From positions 1 to 64,000 of the forward strand of contig NZ_JACHXR010000003.1 of assembly GCF_014192275.1 (NCBI RefSeq): DNA of 64,000 nucleotides, given 5' to 3'. Below, in pieces: positions 42,185 to 50,117 of this stretch. The stretch is from Halomonas stenophila (lineage in GTDB: Bacteria > Pseudomonadota > Gammaproteobacteria > Pseudomonadales > Halomonadaceae). The notes below the pieces were generated by a model. That model had not been told where the DNA came from and did no database searches. It worked only from the letters and a program-made list of their open reading frames with translations. The position numbers and the translations under genes were made by a program. Position 1 is the first letter of the stretch. Each line of letters begins with the position of its first letter.

Positions 42185-43213
42185 ATGAAGACGTCACACA
42201 AGCTGTTGGCCACCGCCGGCATCGGCGCCGTGGTGCTGGGCATGTCCACCGCCGCCTATGCGGATAACTGGCGCTATGCCCATGAGGAGTACGAGGGCGA
42301 TGTGCAGGACGTTTTCGCCCAGGAATTCAAGCGCTATGTGGAGGAAAACTCCGACCACAGCGTGCAGGTCTACCGCTTCGGTGAGCTCGGCGAGTCCGAC
42401 GACATCATGGAGCAGACCCAGAGCGGCATCCTGCAGTTCGTCAATCAGTCGCCCGGCTTCACCGGCGCCCTCATCCCGGCGGCGCAGATCTTCTTCATTC
42501 CCTACCTGATGCCCACCGACATGGAGACGGTGCTTCAGTTCTTCGACGAGAGCAAGGCCATCAACGAGATGTTCCCCGAGCTCTACGCCGAGCATGGCCT
42601 GAAGCTGCTCCAGATGTATCCGGAAGGCGAGATGGTGGTCACCGCCGACGAGCCGATCACCGAGCCCGCGGACTTCAACAACAAGAAGATCCGCGTGATG
42701 ACCAACCCGCTGCTCGCCGAGACCTACAACGCCTTCGGCGCCACCGCCACGCCGCTGCCCTGGGGCGAGGTCTACGGCGGCCTGCAGACCGGCATCATCG
42801 ACGGCCAGGAGAACCCGATCTTCTGGATCGAGTCCGGCGGCCTCTACGAGGTCTCCCCGCACCTGACCTTCACCCGGCATGGCTGGTTCACCACCGCCAT
42901 GATGGCCAACCTGGACTTCTACGAGGGGCTCTCCGAGGAGGACCAGCAGCTGGTGCAGGACGCCACCGACGCGGCCTATGACCACACCATCGAGCATATC
43001 CAGGGCCTGGCCGAGGAATCGCTGGCCAAGATCCAGGAGGCCTCCGACGAGGTCACCGTGACGCGCCTCACCGACGAGCAGATCCAGGCCTTCAAGGAGC
43101 GCGCGCCCCGGGTCGAGGACAAGTTCCTCGAGATGACCGGCGAGGACGGCAAGGCGCTGCTCGAGCAGTTCAAGGCCGATCTCGAGGCCGTGGAGGGGCA
43201 GGATCAGGGCTGA
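42185..43213 (+). CDS. teaA: TeaA, ectoine/hydroxyectoine-binding TRAP protein
   Basis: A 342-residue periplasmic binding protein with a signal peptide ending TAAYA (about residue 26). Mature sequence such as DNWRYAHEEYEGDVQDVF and IDGQENPIFWIESGGLYEVS matches H. elongata TeaA closely as I remember it, which makes ectoine the likely ligand. The Arg within NNKKIRVMTNPL lies where DctP proteins hold the substrate carboxylate. GAGGAAG precedes the ATG. With TeaB and TeaC it imports ectoine from outside and recovers ectoine that leaks from the cell. Confidence 0.95.
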   Translation: MKTSHKLLATAGIGAVVLGMSTAAYADNWRYAHEEYEGDVQDVFAQEFKRYVEENSDHSVQVYRFGELGESDDIMEQTQSGILQFVNQSPGFTGALIPAAQIFFIPYLMPTDMETVLQFFDESKAINEMFPELYAEHGLKLLQMYPEGEMVVTADEPITEPADFNNKKIRVMTNPLLAETYNAFGATATPLPWGEVYGGLQTGIIDGQENPIFWIESGGLYEVSPHLTFTRHGWFTTAMMANLDFYEGLSEEDQQLVQDATDAAYDHTIEHIQGLAEESLAKIQEASDEVTVTRLTDEQIQAFKERAPRVEDKFLEMTGEDGKALLEQFKADLEAVEGQDQG

Positions 43214-43244
43214 TCCCGGCCCACGGCCGCCAGCACCCACGGGA

Positions 43245-43275
43245 GGGGGCAGCCAAGCTGCCCCCGCTTTGTTTC
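43245..43275 (+). terminator. Terminator-like hairpin between teaA and teaB
   Basis: GGGGGCAGC, the loop CAA, then GCTGCCCCC form a 9-bp stem followed by GCTTTGTTT. It starts 32 nt after the teaA stop. Partial termination here would give more binding protein than permease (inference). Confidence 0.65.
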
Positions 43276-43399
43276 CGGCCCCCGTCCATCAGCGTTCACG
43301 CAACGTTGATCCCACGGGCGCCCCGACACGACGCGAGCCATTACGCTGCTCGACAGGGATGCCGGTTTTCCGCCATGTCCGCTGCAAGGGAGTACGGCC

Positions 43400-43978
43400 A
43401 TGACCGACGAAGATTCCGAGAAGCACTACCGCTCCGGACTGCCGGGATTCCTCGGCACCATCGATACCTTCATCAGCAAGGTCGAGGCGGTCATCCTCGC
43501 CATGGGCGTACTGTTGATGGCCACCAATACCATCGCCAATGTCATCGGCCGTTTCGTCTTCGGCTCCAGCATCTTCTTCTCCGGGGAGATCAATCGCATC
43601 CTGATCATCATGATCACCTTCGCCGGGATCGGCTATGCGGCGCGCCACGGCCGCCATATCCGCATGTCGGCGATCTACGACGCCCTGCCGGTGGGCGGCC
43701 GCCGGGCCCTGATGATCGTGATCTCGCTGTTCACCTCCCTGGTGATGTTCTTCCTGCTCTATTATTCCATCATCTATATCCTCGATCTCTACGGCAGGGG
43801 GCGCATCCTGCCGGCCCTGGGCTTCCCCATCTTCATCATCTATGTCTGGGTCCCCCTGGGCTTCCTGATCACCGGCATCCAGTACCTGCTCACCGCCATC
43901 AAGAACATGACATCCCACGATGTCTACCTGTCGACCACGGTCGTCGACGGCTACAAGGATACGGAAACGGAAGTCTGA
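43400..43978 (+). CDS. teaB: TeaB, small permease of the ectoine TRAP transporter
   Basis: A 192-residue DctQ-family inner-membrane protein with four helices. [21 protein letters not shown] near residue 70 and the following [12 protein letters not shown] are the family pattern. The gap of 186 bp from teaA holds the hairpin and no gene. TeaB associates with TeaC to form the sodium-driven membrane unit. Confidence 0.93.
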   Translation: MTDEDSEKHYRSGLPGFLGTIDTFISKVEAVILAMGVLLMATNTIANVIGRFVFGSSIFFSGEINRILIIMITFAGIGYAARHGRHIRMSAIYDALPVGGRRALMIVISLFTSLVMFFLLYYSIIYILDLYGRGRILPALGFPIFIIYVWVPLGFLITGIQYLLTAIKNMTSHDVYLSTTVVDGYKDTETEV

Positions 43979-44008
43979 CGCAGGGCTGCTGACCCGGGGG
44001 AACGCTAG

Positions 44009-45292
44009 ATGACGACAGTAATGGTTGTGACCATGATCGCCCTGCTGCTGCTGGGCTTTCCGATGATGATCCCGCTGATCTCCGCGGCGGTCATCGGCTT
44101 CTACATGATGTTCAACGGCCTGGGGCAGATGGACACCCTGATCCAGCAGATGATGGCGGGCATCCGGCCGGCCTCGCTGATCGCGGTACCCATGTTCATC
44201 CTCGCCGCCGACATCATGACCCGCGGCCACTCGGCCGACCGGCTGATCAACATGGTGATGTCCTTCATCGGCCACGTGAAGGGCGGCCTGGCGGTCAGCA
44301 CCGCGGCGTCCTGCACCCTGTTCGGGGCGGTCTCCGGCTCCACCCAGGCCACGGTGGTGGCGGTGGGCTCCCCGCTGCGCCCGAAAATGCTCAAGGCCGG
44401 CTACTCGGACTCCTTCACCCTGGCGCTGATCATCAACGCCAGCGATATCGCCTTTCTGATCCCGCCCAGCATCGGCATGATCATCTACGGGGTCATCTCC
44501 GGCACCTCCATCGGCGAGCTGTTCATCGCCGGCATCGGGCCGGGGCTGCTGATCCTGCTGATGTTCGCCGTCTACTGCGTGATCTATGCGGTGGTGCGCG
44601 ACGTGCCCACCGAGCCCAGGTCCAACTGGCGCGAGCGCCTGAGTGCGGTGCGCATGGCCCTCTGGCCGCTGGGCTTCCCGGTGATCATCGTCGGCGGCAT
44701 CTATGGCGGCATCTTCAGCCCCACCGAGGCGGCCGCGGCCTGCGTGCTCTACGCCACCCTGCTGGAGTTCGTCGTCTTCCGCTCCCTGAAGATGGGCGAC
44801 ATCTACGCCATCGCCAAGTCCACCGGCCTGATCACCGCCGTGGTGTTCATCCTGGTGGCGGTGGGCAACGGCTTCTCCTGGATCATCTCCTTCGCCCAGA
44901 TCCCCCAGACGATCCTCGAGGCCGTGGGCATCAACGAGGCGGGGCCCACCGGGGTACTGATCGCGATCTGTATCGCCTTCTTCGTGGCCTGCATGTTCGT
45001 CGACCCCATCGTGGTGATCCTGGTGCTGACCCCGATCTTCACCCCCGCCGTGGAAGCCACCGGCCTGGACCCGGTGCTGGTCGGCATCCTGATCACCCTG
45101 CAGGTGGCCATCGGCTCGGCGACGCCCCCCTTCGGCTGCGACATCTTCACCGCCATCGCCATCTTCAAGCGGCCCTACCTGGACGTGATCAAGGGGACGC
45201 CGCCGTTCGTCTTCCTGCTGATCCTGGCCGCGGCCCTGCTGATCATGTTCCCGCAGATCGCCCTGTTCCTGCGCGATCTGGCCTTTCGGTAG
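44009..45292 (+). CDS. teaC: TeaC, large permease of the ectoine TRAP transporter
   Basis: A 427-residue DctM-family permease with about eleven hydrophobic segments. Characteristic parts are [21 protein letters not shown] near residue 57, [23 protein letters not shown] near 107, [19 protein letters not shown] near 235 and the final [17 protein letters not shown] near 371. It follows teaB after 30 bp with GGGGGAA before the ATG. In H. elongata loss of this permease causes ectoine leakage, which shows the system's recovery role. Confidence 0.94.
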   Translation: MTTVMVVTMIALLLLGFPMMIPLISAAVIGFYMMFNGLGQMDTLIQQMMAGIRPASLIAVPMFILAADIMTRGHSADRLINMVMSFIGHVKGGLAVSTAASCTLFGAVSGSTQATVVAVGSPLRPKMLKAGYSDSFTLALIINASDIAFLIPPSIGMIIYGVISGTSIGELFIAGIGPGLLILLMFAVYCVIYAVVRDVPTEPRSNWRERLSAVRMALWPLGFPVIIVGGIYGGIFSPTEAAAACVLYATLLEFVVFRSLKMGDIYAIAKSTGLITAVVFILVAVGNGFSWIISFAQIPQTILEAVGINEAGPTGVLIAICIAFFVACMFVDPIVVILVLTPIFTPAVEATGLDPVLVGILITLQVAIGSATPPFGCDIFTAIAIFKRPYLDVIKGTPPFVFLLILAAALLIMFPQIALFLRDLAFR

Positions 45293-45303
45293 CTGACCCT
45301 GAA

Positions 45304-45442
45304 GCTTTGTCTGAAAAGTCGGCGAGCGATGGCCAGACAAGGCAAAAATCGGAGAAAAGACGGAGTTTACGCGGTGTAAATGAGTATTTTGAGCCGATTT
45401 TTAACGCCGGATGGGCGAGCGCAGGCAGTTTTCAGACAAAGC
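45304..45442. mobile_element. MITE-like element between teaC and teaD
   Basis: A 139-bp unit bounded by perfect 14-bp inverted repeats, GCTTTGTCTGAAAA at the left and TTTTCAGACAAAGC at the right. Inside are the inverted pair AAAAATCGG/CCGATTTTT and the small palindrome TTTACGCGGTGTAAA, so the RNA can fold into a long hairpin. It is more AT-rich than its neighbours and encodes nothing. I recall near-identical sequences scattered through Halomonas, Marinobacter and Pseudomonas genomes. No clear target duplication is seen. Confidence 0.8.
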
Positions 45443-45459
45443 GTAGGAGGGAGGCGACG

Positions 45460-45903
45460 ATGTTCCATCGGATCATGGTGCCGGTCGACGGCTCCAAGGG
45501 CGCCATCAAGGCGCTGGACAAGGCCGTCGGCCTGCAACGGCTCACCGGCGCCGAGCTCTATCTGCTGTGCGTGTTCAAGCACCACAGCCTGCTGGAGGCC
45601 TCGCTGTCCATGGTGCGGCCCGAGAAGCTCGATCTGCCCGACGACGCCCTCAAGGAGTACGCCACCGAGATCGCGGTGCAGGCCAAGGCCCACGCCGCCG
45701 AGCTCGGCGTCCCCGCCGACAAGCTGCGCGCCTTCGTCAAGGGTGGCCGCCCCTCCCGTACCATCGTGCGCTTCGCCCGCAAGCGGGAGTGCGACCTGAT
45801 CGTGATCGGCGCCCAGGGCACCAACGGCGACAAGGGGCTGCTGCTGGGCAGCGTCGCCCAGCGGGTCGCCGGCTCTGCCCACTGCCCCACCCTGGTCGTC
45901 TGA
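45460..45903 (+). CDS. teaD: TeaD, ATP-binding universal stress protein that regulates TeaABC
   Basis: A 147-residue UspA-fold protein, the length of H. elongata TeaD. It has the full ATP motif G-x2-G-x9-G-S in [20 protein letters not shown] near residue 112. In H. elongata TeaD binds ATP and lowers ectoine uptake through TeaABC. I chose the ATG at 45460 after GGAGGGAGG; the longer frame from 45307 would translate the MITE. That element separates teaD from teaC and may affect their co-expression. Confidence 0.94.
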   Translation: MFHRIMVPVDGSKGAIKALDKAVGLQRLTGAELYLLCVFKHHSLLEASLSMVRPEKLDLPDDALKEYATEIAVQAKAHAAELGVPADKLRAFVKGGRPSRTIVRFARKRECDLIVIGAQGTNGDKGLLLGSVAQRVAGSAHCPTLVV

Positions 45904-46041
45904 GTCCTTGCCTCCATCGTTGCCCCGAGGCCGGGCCGGTTGCGCTCCCTTGCGACGGATGCGGAACCGGCCCGGCCCTGTTAGAGTCCCAGAGATTCCT
46001 CACACCCATGGCGCCGAGGCGCCGGAGCCCAAGGTTCTTTC

Positions 46042-46740
46042 ATGAAGAGACTGCTGACTACCGCTTCCCTGACGGCCCTGCTGACCGCCGCCCCGCTGGC
46101 CCTGGCCGCCGCCCCCGAGACCGACGATGAGCGACTGGGCTACAGCCTCGGCGTGACCCTCGGCAAGAGCATCCAGCAGGATGTCGAGGACCTGGACATC
46201 GATGCCTTCACCCAGGCCATCCGCGATGTCTTCGAGGGCAACGAGCTGGCCATGAGCGACGAGGAGATGGCCGCCGCCCTGAGCCAGTTCCAGCAGCAGG
46301 CCATGGAGGCCCGCGCCGCCGAGGCCGAGCAGAAGGCCGAGGCCAACAAGGCCGAGGGCCAGGCCTACCTCACCGAGAACGCCGAGCAGGACGGCGTGAC
46401 CGTCACCGACTCCGGCCTGCAGTATCGCGAGCTCGAGTCCGGCGACGGCGCCACGCCCGGCGCCGACGACACCGTCGAGGTCCACTACGAGGGCCAACTG
46501 ATCGACGGCACCGTCTTCGACAGCTCCTACGAGCGCGGCGAGCCGGTCAGCTTCCGGGTCGGCCAGGTCATCGAGGGCTGGCAGGAAGCCCTGCAGCTGA
46601 TGAGCGTGGGCGACACCTGGGAGGTCGTGATCCCCTCCGAGCTGGCCTACGGTGCCCAGGGGCAGGGCCCCATCGGTCCCCACGAGACCCTGGTGTTCAA
46701 GGTCGAGCTCCTCGACGTGACGCCCGCCGACGACGAATAA
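46042..46740 (+). CDS. FKBP-type peptidyl-prolyl isomerase (Mip/FkpA-like)
   Basis: A 232-residue periplasmic or surface foldase. A signal peptide (about 1-23, ending LALAAA) is followed by an N-terminal dimerisation domain with a long Ala/Glu/Gln helix (about 75-115) and a C-terminal FKBP domain. The FKBP core is VEVHYEGQLIDGTVFDSSYERG near residue 147 and VIEGWQEALQLMSVGDTWEV near 173. The layout is that of Mip, FkpA and FklB; the signal peptide points to an exported form. The next gene starts 6 bp after its stop. Confidence 0.92.
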   Translation: MKRLLTTASLTALLTAAPLALAAAPETDDERLGYSLGVTLGKSIQQDVEDLDIDAFTQAIRDVFEGNELAMSDEEMAAALSQFQQQAMEARAAEAEQKAEANKAEGQAYLTENAEQDGVTVTDSGLQYRELESGDGATPGADDTVEVHYEGQLIDGTVFDSSYERGEPVSFRVGQVIEGWQEALQLMSVGDTWEVVIPSELAYGAQGQGPIGPHETLVFKVELLDVTPADDE

Positions 46741-46746
46741 GCGCGG

Positions 46747-47796
46747 ATGAGCGTTACCGCCCTGCTGCTGGCGGCCGGCCTCGGCCTGGGGCTGGCCACC
46801 CCGCTTCAGGCCCAGGAAACGCCGGCCGCGCTGCCCGCCCTGGCCGCCAGCACCGAGGCGACGAGCGTGATCGGCGTCTCCGCCGGTGGCTACATGGCCA
46901 CCCAGCTCGCCGTGGCCTGGCCGTCGCGCTTCAGCGGCCTCGGCGTGGTGGCGGCCGGCCCCTGGGCCTGTGCCCGGGGCGAGCTCGGCCGCGCCCTGGG
47001 CCAGTGCATGTTCACCCGCCTCGGCCCTCCCGACCTGGCGGCCATCCAGGCACGCCACCGCGACTACCTGTCCCGCGACCTGGTCGGTGCCCCCGAGGCA
47101 CTGGCCGACCTGCGCGTCTTCGTCTGGCACGGCGACGCCGACCCAACCGTCGATCCATCCCTGGGCCGGTCCCTGGTCAAGCAGTTCGAGGGCTGGCTGG
47201 CGACACCGGACCGGCAGCTTCGCTTCCGGGAAGGCGAGGGCGCGGCCCATGGCTGGCCGGTCGGCGCCGGGAGCGACGCTCCGACGGACGCCTTGGCGGA
47301 CTGCGGCGAGGGCGGCGGCAGCCACCTGCTGGCCTGCGAGCCGGCCATCGCCGAGGCGGCGCTGACCTGGCTGCACGGCGCGCCGGCGGCCGGCGAGCCG
47401 GGCGAGACCGGCGGCCGGCTGGTGCGCTTCGACCAGTCGGACTTCGCTGCCCGGGGACTCGCCGATAGCGGTTACCTGTTCGTTCCGGCGGGCTGCGAGG
47501 CGGGTGGCTGCGCGCTGACCGTGGCCCTGCACGGCTGCGAGATGAGCGCGGCGGAGGGCGACGAGGCCTTCGTCCGTTACAGCGGCCTGAACCACCGGGC
47601 GGCCGCCGACCGGCGGGTGGTGCTCTACCCCCAGGTGGAGGCGAGCCTCGCCAACCCCAAGGCCTGCTGGGACTGGTGGGGCTACGCCGAGAGCGCCTGG
47701 CAGCTCGACCCGCTGCATGACTCCCGCCGGGGCAGCCAGATCGAGGCCCTGATGGGCATGGTCGACCGGCTGCAGGCCACCCCGGACGCCGACTGA
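46747..47796 (+). CDS. PHB-depolymerase-like esterase with circularly permuted alpha/beta-hydrolase fold
   Basis: A 349-residue exported hydrolase with a signal peptide ending LQA (about residue 22). The nucleophile motif GVSAGG (Ser45) comes first, then Asp about 132 in HGDADPTV and His about 168 in AAHGWPVG. The oxyanion-hole motif ALHGCEMS (about 258) and CWDWWGY come last. In ordinary PHB depolymerases the oxyanion motif precedes the serine, so this is the permuted order known from Penicillium funiculosum depolymerase and type II bacterial enzymes. No linker or polymer-binding domain follows. A polyhydroxybutyrate or oligomer substrate is likely but unproven. Confidence 0.8.
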   Translation: MSVTALLLAAGLGLGLATPLQAQETPAALPALAASTEATSVIGVSAGGYMATQLAVAWPSRFSGLGVVAAGPWACARGELGRALGQCMFTRLGPPDLAAIQARHRDYLSRDLVGAPEALADLRVFVWHGDADPTVDPSLGRSLVKQFEGWLATPDRQLRFREGEGAAHGWPVGAGSDAPTDALADCGEGGGSHLLACEPAIAEAALTWLHGAPAAGEPGETGGRLVRFDQSDFAARGLADSGYLFVPAGCEAGGCALTVALHGCEMSAAEGDEAFVRYSGLNHRAAADRRVVLYPQVEASLANPKACWDWWGYAESAWQLDPLHDSRRGSQIEALMGMVDRLQATPDAD

Positions 47797-47810
47797 CGCC
47801 AGACCGCGGC

Positions 47811-48407
47811 TCAGCCCTCGCCGAGCTCCGCCGCGAGGGCCGCCTGGAGAGGCCCCGGAGTCGGGGAATGCAGGACCCGGCGGTGAATCTCGCCGTCGCG
47901 ATCCACCAGGTACAGCGAGGCGCTGTGGTCGACGGTATAGCCCATGGCCGACTCCGGCGTCTCGACCTTGCGCCACACCACGCCGTAGCGCTCGGCGATC
48001 TCCTCGAGCTGGGCCCGGCTGCCGGTGGCGCCGATGAAGTCCTCGCCGAAGTAGGCCAGGTATTCCTCCAGCCTCGCCAGGGTGTCGCGCTCGGGGTCCA
48101 CGGAGACCATCAGCGGCACCACCCGGTCGCGCCGCTCGGGGGACATCCGCTGGCGCACCTGGCGCACCACGGCCAGGCTCATGGGACAGACGTCCGGGCA
48201 CCAGGTATAGCCGAAGAACACCACCGCCAGCTGGTCGTCCTCCAGCTGGCTCAGGGAGAAGTCGCCCCGGGTCGAGGGCAGCTCGATGGGCCCGCCGGCG
48301 GGCAGGCCCTCGTCACGCCCGACCCATTGCTGGTAGGCCCACAGGCCACCGACCGCCAGCAGCAGGGCGACCCCCGCCCCCATCACGCTTCGCCATCGTC
48401 GTGTCAT
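47811..48407 (-). CDS. SCO1/SenC family copper chaperone
   Basis: A 198-residue protein with one N-terminal membrane anchor (about residues 8-28) and a periplasmic thioredoxin-like domain. The copper ligands are all present: CPDVC at 70-74 and His at about 161 in VDHSASLYL. SCO proteins help insert copper in the CuA site of cytochrome oxidase or keep thiols reduced. Translation is coupled with the gene upstream by a 4-bp overlap. Confidence 0.92.
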   Translation of the reverse strand: MTRRWRSVMGAGVALLLAVGGLWAYQQWVGRDEGLPAGGPIELPSTRGDFSLSQLEDDQLAVVFFGYTWCPDVCPMSLAVVRQVRQRMSPERRDRVVPLMVSVDPERDTLARLEEYLAYFGEDFIGATGSRAQLEEIAERYGVVWRKVETPESAMGYTVDHSASLYLVDRDGEIHRRVLHSPTPGPLQAALAAELGEG

Positions 48408-48913
48408 GTTGCCTTCCTCGTTACCTCGAAGTCGAACCAGCTTCCCAGGCGCCCCCCGGGCGTGTCCACCACCACCCGGGCGCGCCAGCGCATCGCCGCC
48501 TCGCTGCACAGCGCGACCTGCCCATCGCCGCGGAACACCCCACCACCGGCCGCCGCGAGGGAAAAGCGGTGGAGCCCCATGTCCATGTCGCGGCCGACGA
48601 AGGTCACCACCGCGGCCTCGGCCGGCGCTCCCGCCAGCTGCACCTCGAGGGGCAGCACCGTCAGGGCGTGGATGGGCCCCTTGCCGGCGAGGTCCAACGT
48701 CAGCGTGACGCCCTCCCCGAGCTCGGTCCGGCAGGGGCCGGCCTGGAGATCGCAGGGCGTCGATGGCGGTGTCCACTGGACATCGTCACCGTCCAGGGAA
48801 TGCCGCACCAGGTACCCCAGCATCACGCCCAGGGTCAGCAGAGTCGTGACGATCAACAGGCGCAGCAGCGGCGGCCGCGAGGCGGCGCGTCCGGCAGGGG
48901 CGGAAGGGGCCAT
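48404..48913 (-). CDS. Unrecognised single-pass membrane protein coupled to SCO1
   Basis: A 169-residue protein with one N-terminal helix (LLRLLIVTTLLTLGVMLGYLV region, about residues 17-38), then a periplasmic domain rich in beta strands. It has two cysteines as PC-x6-C and VGRDMDMGLHRF, a Met/His pattern that could bind metal. I do not recognise the family; a FixH- or copper-handling-like role is only suggested by the coupled SCO1 gene. ATG at 48913 is the likeliest start although its ribosome site is poor; an ATG at 48967 is possible. Confidence 0.6.
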   Translation of the reverse strand: MAPSAPAGRAASRPPLLRLLIVTTLLTLGVMLGYLVRHSLDGDDVQWTPPSTPCDLQAGPCRTELGEGVTLTLDLAGKGPIHALTVLPLEVQLAGAPAEAAVVTFVGRDMDMGLHRFSLAAAGGGVFRGDGQVALCSEAAMRWRARVVVDTPGGRLGSWFDFEVTRKAT

Positions 48914-49023
48914 GGCGGTGAAGCGACGCCTCCATCGGTGACGGGATAGACTGGATCTTATCAGCATTCGCCCGAGCCGCCGTGTGCACGGATGTCGCAG
49001 GGCCGAGTCGACGAGGAGGCGTC

Positions 49024-49938
49024 ATGGACGGCGTGGCACAGGCCCTGGGGCCATTGTTCTTGTTGATCCTGCTGGGGGCGGTGCTGGCCCGGCTCCAGCA
49101 ACCCGGCGGCGACTTCTGGCCACGCATGGAGCGGCTGATCTACTTCCTGCTGTTTCCCGCCATGCTGGTCGCCACCCTGGCCGAGGCCGATATCCGCCAG
49201 GTCCCGGTGGGCCGGCTCGCCCTGGTGCTGCTCGGGGCCATCGGCGTGCTCGGCCTGTCGCTGTGGTGCCTGCGCCATCGCCTGGGGCTGGCCGCACCGG
49301 CCTTCACCTCGGTCTTCCAGGGGGGGCTGCGGTTCAACACCTATGTGGGCGTGGCCGGGGCCGCGGCCCTGCATGGCCAGGCCGGCGCCACGGTGGCCGC
49401 GGTGGCCGTGGCGCTGATGGTGCCGGTGATCAACGTGCTGTGCGTCGCGGCCTTCATCGCCGCCGGCACCCTGGGAGCGGCCGGGCTCGGGGCCAGTCTC
49501 GCCGCCCTGGCACGCAACCCCCTGATCCTGGCCTGCCTGGCCGGCATCGCCCTCAACCTCTCCGGCATCGGGCTGCCCGGCTGGAGCCAGGACACGGTGG
49601 CCCTGCTGGGCCGGGCGGCACTGCCCCTTGGCCTGGTGGCGGTCGGCGTCGCCCTGCGTCCCCCGGCCCTGCTGCGCCGTGACCGGGGCGTCTGGGCCGC
49701 CAACCTGGTCAAGCTGGTGCTGATGCCCGCGGCGGTGCTGGCCCTGGCGCTGCTGCTCGGCCTCGACCCCGTGAGCCGCGACGTGGCCCTGCTGTTCGCC
49801 GCCCTGCCCACCGCCACCTCGGCCTATATCCTGGCTCGCCAGCTGGGCGGCGATGCCGAGCTCATGGCCGCCCTGATCACCGGCCAGACCCTGCTCGCCA
49901 TGCTCACCCTGCCGCTCTGGCTGCGCCTCGCCGGCTAG
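49024..49938 (+). CDS. AEC (auxin efflux carrier) family permease
   Basis: A 304-residue inner-membrane protein with ten predicted helices in two halves of five, as in the AEC/BART transporters. FLLFPAMLVATLAEADI near residue 41, FQGGLRFNTYVGVAGAAALHG near 98 and FAALPTATSAYILARQLGGDA near 259 are the family pattern. Bacterial members export or import small organic acids or amino acids; the substrate here is unknown. The ATG at 49024 follows GAGGAGG. Confidence 0.88.
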   Translation: MDGVAQALGPLFLLILLGAVLARLQQPGGDFWPRMERLIYFLLFPAMLVATLAEADIRQVPVGRLALVLLGAIGVLGLSLWCLRHRLGLAAPAFTSVFQGGLRFNTYVGVAGAAALHGQAGATVAAVAVALMVPVINVLCVAAFIAAGTLGAAGLGASLAALARNPLILACLAGIALNLSGIGLPGWSQDTVALLGRAALPLGLVAVGVALRPPALLRRDRGVWAANLVKLVLMPAAVLALALLLGLDPVSRDVALLFAALPTATSAYILARQLGGDAELMAALITGQTLLAMLTLPLWLRLAG

Positions 49939-49950
49939 GCAAATAAAAAA

Positions 49951-49992
49951 AGTTCTCGTTTACATTGACGAGATGAATGAGAACGATTTACT
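49951..49992 (+). promoter_or_regulatory. Fur-like box overlapping a sigma70 promoter
   Basis: TTGACG (49965-49970), a 16-bp spacer and TTTACT (49987-49992) form a good promoter. Overlapping the -10 is AATGAGAACGATTTACT (from 49976), close to the Fur consensus AATGAGAATnATTnTCATT. A second half, the reverse complement of ACGAGAAC, lies at 49952-49959. Repression by Fur with iron is therefore likely. The promoter fires into the gap before the LysR gene. Confidence 0.6.
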
Positions 49993-49999
49993 CTTGGCC

Positions 50000-50117
50000 C
50001 ATGGCGTTGATGAGGCGCCATCCCGGTCAGGGAGCTTGCCAGCCCCTGGTCCCGGTTTCTCCTCCTCATTGCTAGTCACGGTCTTTTCGCCGCCCTCCGG
50101 GGCGGCTTCTTTTTTCC
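50000..50117 (+). ncRNA. Candidate small RNA of about 118 nt, probably iron-regulated
   Basis: Between the promoter above and an intrinsic terminator there is no complete reading frame; the only frame, from 49973, runs through the terminator without a stop. The RNA would fold into ATGGCG/CGCCAT, then CAGGG/CCCTG, then an unpaired pyrimidine-rich stretch TTTCTCCTCCTCATTGC, then the terminator. That stretch is complementary to Shine-Dalgarno plus start regions. The layout resembles RyhB/PrrF-type RNAs, but I see no sequence match to them. The 3' end of AEC mRNA is an alternative reading. Confidence 0.5.
50089..50117 (+). terminator. Intrinsic terminator of the candidate small RNA
   Basis: GCCGCCC, the loop TCCG, then GGGCGGC and TTCTTTTTTCC: a 7-bp GC stem with a U tract on the plus strand. 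It ends right at the stop of the convergent LysR gene. On the minus strand the hairpin is not followed by T residues. Confidence 0.8.

Noticed and set aside
45307-45459. An N-terminal extension of TeaD from 45307
   Set aside because: It would translate the MITE-like element. The ATG at 45460 has a strong ribosome-binding site and gives the known TeaD length.
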